Below the pieces are notes generated by a model. The model searched no databases, was not told the origin of the DNA, and saw only the letters and a list, made by a program, of their open reading frames with translations. From the NCBI GenBank assembly GCA_025929005.1, contig JAICND010000016.1:1-10420 (forward strand): a stretch of 10,420 bases of DNA, given 5' to 3'. This DNA is from Acidimicrobiia bacterium (GTDB lineage: Bacteria > Actinomycetota > Acidimicrobiia > Spongiisociales > ZC4RG35). Numbering within the stretch: the first letter of the stretch is position 1; every line of letters starts with the position of its first letter. Position numbers and translations under genes: made by a program. Below are positions 7,330-10,420 of this stretch, piece after piece.

Positions 7330-7421
7330 CGGAGGCGGACGGGAATCGAACCCGCCACAGGCTTTTCAACCCGTCACTGGTTTTGAAGACCAGGGAGCCC
7401 ACCAGGCGCTCGTTCGCCTCC
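7330..7421 (-). tRNA. selC: tRNA-Sec (anticodon UCA)
   Basis: The minus strand folds as a 92-nt selenocysteine tRNA and aligns part by part with E. coli selC. The acceptor is GGAGGCGA against CCGCCUCC: 7 pairs plus an A-C mismatch at the eighth position. A two-base AC linker follows. The D stem of six pairs closes the 4-nt loop UGGU, with one bulged G. The anticodon stem CUGGU/ACCAG holds the loop CUUCAAA with anticodon UCA (7384-7386). The long variable arm is ACGGGUU/AGCCUGU around a GAAA loop (7 pairs, two of them G-U). The 5-bp T stem GCGGG/CCCGU holds UUCGAUU, and the discriminator is G. The 8+5 acceptor/T architecture and long extra arm distinguish it from an opal suppressor. CCA is not encoded. 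The product is charged with serine, converted to selenocysteine by SelA, and delivered to UGA codons by SelB; neither gene is in the window. Confidence 0.94.
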
Positions 7422-7428
7422 GTGGTCC

Positions 7429-7434
7429 AGGGTA
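7429..7434 (-). promoter_or_regulatory. Candidate -10 box for selC
   Basis: Read on the minus strand this is TACCCT (TANNNT), 7 nt before the mature 5' G of tRNA-Sec. Transcription would then start at or one base before the mature end, leaving almost no 5' leader for RNase P. No clear -35 is present, so this is tentative. Confidence 0.35.
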
Positions 7435-7450
7435 CTTTCCGGTGCGGGAG

Positions 7451-7456
7451 TAACCT
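7451..7456 (+). promoter_or_regulatory. Candidate -10 box for leaderless HTH-membrane gene
   Basis: TAACCT (TANNNT) is followed by exactly 6 nt and the ATG at 7463, with no SD in between. It is the same spacing as at ppgK, gnd and the sigma factor gene. It is divergent from the selC box 16 bp away. Confidence 0.5.
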
Positions 7457-7462
7457 TCTCCG

Positions 7463-8119
7463 ATGATGCCCGGGTCACCAACAGGGCCAGCGTTTGGCGA
7501 GGCCATTCGCCGGAGCCGTGAAAAGGCCGGCTTGAGCCAGGCTCGTTTGGCCGAATTCATCGGCAAGTCGCCCTCTGCTCTGCGGTCGTGGGAGCAGGGG
7601 CGGTCCCGACCCGCTGAGGTCGCCTCGGTGCGGGCGCTTGCTGCGGTTCTCGGTCTCAACGAGGCGGAGCTCATCGAGTCGGCCGGATTCGAACCCTCAC
7701 CGCAAGCTGATCCCCGGCCGACCCTCGAGCAGGAGTTGATCAGCCTTGCCTCCGATCGCACCGTGATGCTCCCTGTGGCCGATCCCCACGGCTGGTCGCG
7801 ACCTTCCCCGTTCGACCGGGATCCCGATCCCGTCGTTGAAGAGCTAAAGCCATCGCAGCCACCTCTGTCGGCCGCGGTAAATAACGGTGCTAGCGCCCCG
7901 GTGCGCAAGGTCACAACCGTCGCTCCTCCAGTGCCATTCTTCGTGCAGTCGCCCTCCTACGTCGAGGACACAGAAGAGAGGGAGTTCTATCGCCGACGTT
8001 GGGCGCTCACGGCCGGGATCACGGTTTTTCTCGTGGTGGTGTTTCTCTGGGCCCTCGACAACACGTTTGGTGCCATCGGTGACTTCATTTCCGACTTCGT
8101 CGAGTCGTTCAACATCTGA
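7463..8119 (+). CDS. XRE-type HTH protein with C-terminal membrane helix
   Basis: The 218-residue protein has a Cro/cI-type HTH domain at about 11-67 (EAIRRSREKAGLSQARLAE, then SALRSWEQGRSRP and a closing ALAAVLGLNEAELI). A long, proline-rich, probably disordered linker follows (about 75-170). An RRR stop-transfer cluster (177-179) leads into a membrane helix at about 181-198 (ALTAGITVFLVVVFLWAL) and a 20-residue, amphipathic outside tail. The positive-inside rule places the HTH in the cytoplasm. The layout recalls RodZ (cytoplasmic HTH, single membrane pass) but without its long periplasmic domain, so RodZ function is not claimed. It could be a membrane-tethered DNA binder or an HTH reused for protein contact. 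It is 43 bp upstream of an ECF sigma/anti-sigma pair on the same strand. The start is ATG 7463; ATG 7466 is equally in frame. Confidence 0.85.
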   Translation: MMPGSPTGPAFGEAIRRSREKAGLSQARLAEFIGKSPSALRSWEQGRSRPAEVASVRALAAVLGLNEAELIESAGFEPSPQADPRPTLEQELISLASDRTVMLPVADPHGWSRPSPFDRDPDPVVEELKPSQPPLSAAVNNGASAPVRKVTTVAPPVPFFVQSPSYVEDTEEREFYRRRWALTAGITVFLVVVFLWALDNTFGAIGDFISDFVESFNI

Positions 8120-8150
8120 CCTCGCCGAACCGCAGGGCGGAGCTAATCCG

Positions 8151-8156
8151 TATGGT
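8151..8156 (+). promoter_or_regulatory. Candidate -10 box for leaderless sigma factor gene
   Basis: TATGGT (TANNNT) lies 6 nt before the ATG at 8163, and no SD is present. It falls in the 43-bp gap after the HTH-membrane gene, so the sigma/anti-sigma pair may have its own promoter rather than depend on read-through. Confidence 0.5.
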
Positions 8157-8162
8157 TCGTCG

Positions 8163-8711
8163 ATGGACGCCGTCCGGATGATGAGACGTCTCGCCGCCGG
8201 TGACCCCGAGGCGCTCCGACCTCTCTACGACCGTTACGCACGGGCGGTCTTCACGGTTTGTTATCGATCCTTGGGAGAGCGAACGTTGGCCGAAGATGCA
8301 ACTCAGCAGACCTTTCTCCAGGCATGGCGGGCAGCGTCGACGTTCGATGTTGATCGCGATCCAGGTCCCTGGCTCTACGCCATCGCCCGGCGGGCGGCCG
8401 TCGATGTGTACCGCCGGGAGCGGCGCCATCGCTCCAACTTCGTCACCGACCTGCGTGGCGAGGATCCCGAAATCGCAATTCTGCCTCCGTCGTTCGAGGG
8501 GATGTGGGAGGCCTGGGAGGTGCGAACCGCGGTTGACCGTCTGAGTAGTGAAGAACAGGCAGTCATCAAGGCCACCGTCTTTCTTGGTCTTACCCACCAG
8601 GAGGCCGCCGACTCGCTCGGCATTCCGGTTGGTACGGTGAAGAGCCGAACCCATCGCGCCCATCGGCGGCTGGCCGACCTGCTCGCTCATGTCCGCGAGG
8701 CAACAGCATGA
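8163..8711 (+). CDS. ECF-type RNA polymerase sigma factor
   Basis: The 182-residue protein has only sigma regions 2 and 4. Region 2 spans about 14-88: ALRPLYDRYARAVFTVCYR, then LAEDATQQTFLQAWRAA (the polymerase-contacting and -10-melting part) and PWLYAIARRAAVDVYRRERR. A short acidic linker with ILPPSF follows. Region 4 spans about 122-176, with the helix-turn-helix THQEAADSLGIPVGTVKSRTHRA (144-166) for the -35 element. It resembles the SigK/SigL-like group, which fits the RskA-like partner directly downstream. The frame stays open upstream into the HTH-membrane gene, but ATG 8163 gives the normal ECF N terminus and has a TANNNT box 6 nt ahead. The stop overlaps the next start as ATGA, so the sigma factor and its inhibitor are translationally coupled. 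The inducing signal is unknown. Confidence 0.93.
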   Translation: MDAVRMMRRLAAGDPEALRPLYDRYARAVFTVCYRSLGERTLAEDATQQTFLQAWRAASTFDVDRDPGPWLYAIARRAAVDVYRRERRHRSNFVTDLRGEDPEIAILPPSFEGMWEAWEVRTAVDRLSSEEQAVIKATVFLGLTHQEAADSLGIPVGTVKSRTHRAHRRLADLLAHVREATA

Positions 8712-9331
8712 GTTGTGACGACGCCAGGGCCGCTCTCCTGGCAGGCGACATCGAGTCCGCCGCCTCCCACATCGCAGGGTGCCGTTCCTGTCGAGCAGAT
8801 GAAGCTTCCTGGCAGAGATGGCGGGAGATGTTGATGGAGCCGAGCATCTGGGAGGAGCCCTCAGATCACCTGGCAGCGCGGATCTTCGAGCGCGTTGAAA
8901 ACGCCGCGAGAGGATCCAGGTTCTCACGCCTCCGTTGGCTTTGGGCTGGCGCTGCTGCATTTCTGGTGGTGCTTGCGGGTGCGTTGGTCTTCGCCAACGG
9001 ACGTTCTCCTGATTGGAGCATTCCGTTGGTAGCGATCGCGGCCGACCCGGGCACCTCCGCAGTAGTCAACGGTTGGAACACATCCACGGGGACTCGGATG
9101 GAGCTCCGCGTCGCGGGCATCACCCCGGCCCCTGACGGTCACTACTACGAAATCTGGATGACAGCCCCGGATGGGCGCCATGTGTCGGCCGGGACCTTTC
9201 GGGCTGAAGGGACAGTCTCTGCCTGGGCGGCCGTCAGGCGATCCGATTTTCCCCGGATCTGGATCACGCTCGAAAAGATTGACGACAACCTCGGACCGTC
9301 TCCCACCACCTACTTCGACATGGTGGGTTGA
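8708..9331 (+). CDS. Zinc-motif membrane anti-sigma factor, RskA-like
   Basis: The 207-residue protein very likely holds the upstream ECF sigma factor inactive at the membrane. The N-terminal ZAS-type motif is H21-x3-C25-x2-C28 (HIAGCRSC), with C3 as a possible extra ligand. In related proteins this binds zinc and wraps the sigma factor. A helical stretch (about 30-68) follows, then one membrane helix at about 77-96 (WLWAGAAAFLVVLAGALVFA). The outside domain (about 98-207) matches the RskA C-terminal domain: GHYYEIWM at about 143-150, a DGRHVSAGTF turn, and a closing ITLEKIDDNLGPS beta-sandwich strand region. In RskA-like systems, site-1 and site-2 proteolysis frees the sigma factor; CxxC-containing motifs can also sense redox. 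The start ATG overlaps the sigma stop by four bases. The ligand or stress is not deducible. Confidence 0.9.
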   Translation: MSCDDARAALLAGDIESAASHIAGCRSCRADEASWQRWREMLMEPSIWEEPSDHLAARIFERVENAARGSRFSRLRWLWAGAAAFLVVLAGALVFANGRSPDWSIPLVAIAADPGTSAVVNGWNTSTGTRMELRVAGITPAPDGHYYEIWMTAPDGRHVSAGTFRAEGTVSAWAAVRRSDFPRIWITLEKIDDNLGPSPTTYFDMVG

Positions 9332-9360
9332 ACTCGGGCACCGAAATGCCACCGCACTTT

Positions 9361-9408
9361 GTCCGGATTCGTGGGAGAATCACCGGACCAGAGAAAGGAG
9401 GTGGTCCG
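9361..9408 (+). promoter_or_regulatory. Competing hairpins around an extended SD
   Basis: Three segments compete: GTCCGG (9361-9366), CCGGACCA (9383-9390) and TGGTCCG (9402-9408). The middle one can pair with the first (6 bp) or the third (7 bp), not both. In the second form the loop is GAGAAAGGAGG, showing the SD core at the hairpin tip. CCAGAG at 9388-9393 can instead pair with CTCTGG at 9430-9435 inside the sORF. The switch-like design is seen in sequence; regulation is inferred. Confidence 0.45.
9392..9407 (+). promoter_or_regulatory. Unusually long ribosome binding site
   Basis: AGAAAGGAGGTGGTCC is complementary to the last 16 nt of typical bacterial 16S rRNA (GGAUCACCUCCUUUCU): 15 Watson-Crick pairs plus one G-U. 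Ordinary SDs use 4-7. GGAGG ends 9 nt before a TTG start at 9411. No other gene in the window has anything similar. Confidence 0.75.
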
Positions 9409-9410
9409 CA

Positions 9411-9452
9411 TTGCATAAAGCTTTTGGGACTCTGGAGGTGGCCGAGCGCTGA
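9411..9452 (+). CDS. Candidate 13-residue small peptide
   Basis: A TTG start at 9411 opens a 13-codon frame, MHKAFGTLEVAER, ending with TGA at 9450-9452. The 16-nt SD 9 nt upstream is the main support, as an SD this long is very unlikely by chance. The peptide is neutral to weakly charged, has no Cys, no membrane helix and no run of one amino acid, so it is not an obvious attenuation leader. Codons 8-11 include a second GGAGGTGG (9434-9441), another anti-SD match that could stall or recapture ribosomes. A 9-bp hairpin begins at the last base of the stop codon. It is an orphan: nothing on this strand follows it before the terminal hairpin at 9593. No known leader-peptide family is recognised. 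The peptide or the act of translating it may be what matters. Confidence 0.5.
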   Translation: MHKAFGTLEVAER

Positions 9453-9480
9453 GCGGCGCCGGCCGTTGATAGGCGTCGCT
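9452..9480 (+). other. Stable hairpin at the sORF stop codon
   Basis: AGCGGCGCC (9452-9460) pairs with GGCGTCGCT (9472-9480): nine pairs, one of them G-U, around an 11-nt loop. It starts on the final base of the TGA. No U tract follows, so it is not a classical terminator; it may protect or regulate the RNA. Confidence 0.5.
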
Positions 9481-9592
9481 CCCTCTCCGTGAGGTAGGTG
9501 GCGACTCCGACTCGGACCACCGGGCTCTGGGATCTGCGGGTTTGGTCCCCTCGCAGCAGCCGCGTCGCTGAAGTGTTCCAGAGTTTGAGTAG

Positions 9593-9634
9593 TAGACAGG
9601 GCTTCTGGCGACCCAACGCCGGGAGCCCTGTCTA
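9593..9634. terminator. Long bidirectional terminator-like hairpin
   Basis: TAGACAGGGCT pairs with AGCCCTGTCTA (11 bp). After a single T/G mismatch, CTGGCG pairs with CGCCGG (6 bp, one G-U) around the loop ACCCAA. It is by far the strongest hairpin seen and lies between convergent genes, 30 bp from the stop of the PLP enzyme gene. No U run follows on either strand, which is common for high-GC actinobacteria. Confidence 0.7.
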
Positions 9635-9664
9635 ATTGAGAGGACTAGGCGAATTCAGGCAGGG

Positions 9665-10420
9665 CTAGATGCCCCTCGACCTGATCCAGTCCTCGTTGAA
9701 CACCTTGGAGAGGTAGCCCCGGCCGCTGTCCGGGAGAATGACCACAACCAAGAGGTCGGGGTCCTCTTCGGCGACCTGGAGAGCTGCCGCAGCTGCCATT
9801 CCGCAGGAACCTCCCACTAGCAGCCCTTCTTGACGAGCGAGTCGAAGGGTCGTCGCAAAGGAAGTGGCATCGTCGACCATGATGAACCGGTCGATCAGAC
9901 TCAGGTCAACCGTCTCCGGGTAGAAGTCTTCGCCCACTCCTTCGACCAGATATTGGTGGATATCTGCTTCGGTGGGGGCGGTGAAAATGCTTCCCTCCGG
10001 GTCCGCTCCCACCACCTGGATTGTTGGCTTCTGTTCTTTCAAGAAACGGGCCGTTCCAGAGATGGTTCCCCCGGTTCCCACTCCCGCCACCAGCACGTCG
10101 ATGGTTCCTTCGGTTTGTCGCCAGATCTCCGGCCCGGTGGTTCGGTAATGAGCAAGCGGGTTTTCAGGGTTCGAGTATTGGTCCGGATGGAATGCGCCGG
10201 GGATTTCTTTCGCCAGACGACGGGCGACCCCGTAGTAGGAGTCAGGGTGCTCGGGTAGCAGCTCGGTGGGGGTGACGATGACTTCCACCCCGTAGGCGCG
10301 CAGCAGGGCGATCTTCTCGGGCGACACTTTGTCTGGCACCGTGCAGATGACCCGGTAGCCCCGCACTGCCCCCACCAGGGCCAACCCGACTCCGGTGTTT
10401 CCCGAGGTCGGTTCCACGAT
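9665..10420 (-). CDS. Cystathionine beta-synthase/cysteine synthase-type PLP enzyme, 5' end outside window
   Basis: Only the C-terminal 251 residues are present; the frame runs off the right edge, so the N terminus with the PLP-binding lysine is missing. The visible part starts at the substrate loop (E)PTSGNTGVGLA and has PDKVSPEKIALLRAYGVEV, SYYGVARRL, HPDQYSNPENPLAHYRTTGPEIW, the PLP-phosphate loop GVGTGGTISG, VGADPEGS, YLVEGVGEDF, VGGSCGMAAAAAL and a final LPDSGRGYLSKVFNEDW. These motifs, especially DQYSNPENPLAHY and EGVGEDF, are closer to actinobacterial cystathionine beta-synthase than to CysK. The enzyme would join serine (or O-acetylserine) with homocysteine or sulfide. It ends right where the catalytic core ends, so there is no C-terminal CBS-domain (Bateman) pair and no S-adenosylmethionine-type control through it. 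CysM/MccA-like activity is the alternative. Confidence 0.88.
   Translation of the reverse strand: MVEPTSGNTGVGLALVGAVRGYRVICTVPDKVSPEKIALLRAYGVEVIVTPTELLPEHPDSYYGVARRLAKEIPGAFHPDQYSNPENPLAHYRTTGPEIWRQTEGTIDVLVAGVGTGGTISGTARFLKEQKPTIQVVGADPEGSIFTAPTEADIHQYLVEGVGEDFYPETVDLSLIDRFIMVDDATSFATTLRLARQEGLLVGGSCGMAAAAALQVAEEDPDLLVVVILPDSGRGYLSKVFNEDWIRSRGI

Larger units (their letters stand above)
9385..9634 (+). ncRNA. Candidate structured RNA carrying the sORF
   Basis: This is most of the 333-bp gap (9332-9664) between the anti-sigma gene and the convergent PLP enzyme gene. After the sORF and its stop-codon hairpin come several more helices. They are CCTC/GAGG (9482-9485 with 9491-9494) and GGTGG/CCACC (9497-9501 with 9517-9521), the latter enclosing TCCG/CGGA. 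Next is a three-way junction closed by CTCTGGGA/TTCCAGAG (9525-9532 with 9576-9583), with arms CTGCG/CGCAG (9534-9538 with 9552-9556) and CAGC/GCTG (9557-9560 with 9567-9570). A strong hairpin ends the region at 9634. No known family (tmRNA, SRP RNA, RNase P RNA, common riboswitches) is recognised. No clear promoter is seen at 9332-9390, so it could be the 3' tail of the sigma/anti-sigma transcript. GC-rich DNA folds readily, so confidence is limited. Confidence 0.35.

Noticed and set aside
7463..8119. Calling the HTH-membrane protein RodZ
   Set aside because: It shares only the HTH-plus-one-helix layout; the large outside domain is missing and the neighbours are signalling genes, not cell-shape genes.
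8109..8960. 283-codon - strand frame opposite the sigma and anti-sigma genes
   Set aside because: It covers the well-supported ATGA-coupled pair and is Arg/Pro/Gly-rich shadow sequence.
9392..9407. Fragment of a reverse-oriented 16S rRNA gene end
   Set aside because: The match to the 16S 3' tail stops after 16 nt and the following bases do not continue into 16S sequence, so it is an SD-type match.
9411..9534. Read-through of the sORF TGA as selenocysteine, suggested by the 9-bp hairpin after it and selC about 2 kb away
   Set aside because: The loop begins only 8 nt after the TGA, nearer than the roughly 16 nt or more seen in bacterial SECIS elements, the stem includes the stop codon itself, and the read-through frame is arginine-rich and soon ends without resembling a selenoprotein.

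Overview
The window reads as an ordinary chromosomal stretch of a high-GC actinobacterium. The HflX, MaeB, polyphosphate glucokinase, cystathionine beta-synthase-type and RskA-like sequences all have an actinobacterial look. Four starts have a TANNNT box exactly 6 nt upstream and no Shine-Dalgarno (SD), the signature of leaderless mRNAs common in this phylum. An uncultured Acidimicrobiia-like lineage would fit, but that is inference. No phage, transposon or CRISPR signal was seen.

Layout, left to right: (1) the 3' part of a DUF559/AbiEi-type protein gene (+), then a hairpin, then 6-phosphogluconate dehydrogenase gnd (-). (2) Polyphosphate glucokinase ppgK (+), divergent from gnd across a 34-bp gap that holds two back-to-back leaderless promoters. 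Together they phosphorylate glucose and feed or drain the oxidative pentose-phosphate pathway. (3) The hflX GTPase gene (-), ending 4 bp from ppgK and preceded by an unrecognised 102-codon gene that overlaps it by four bases (GTGA). (4) A full-length MaeB-type malic enzyme with a phosphotransacetylase-like C-terminal domain (+), followed 9 bp later by a small HEAT-repeat gene. (5) A selenocysteine tRNA gene, selC (-), directly abutting the HEAT gene stop codon. (6) A three-gene (+) signalling cluster: an XRE-type HTH protein with a C-terminal membrane helix, an ECF sigma factor, and a zinc-motif RskA-like membrane anti-sigma overlapping it by ATGA. (7) A 333-bp gap (9332-9664). It is not empty: it carries a 13-codon sORF behind a 16-nt SD complementary to the whole 16S rRNA 3' tail, several competing hairpins, and a strong terminal hairpin. 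(8) The 3' part of a cystathionine beta-synthase/cysteine synthase-type gene (-), cut by the right edge.

The two observations most worth following are selC, which predicts a selenocysteine system elsewhere in the genome, and the 9361-9634 region, which looks like an undescribed structured RNA, possibly a peptide-encoding regulatory RNA. Everything else is largely housekeeping metabolism and regulation.
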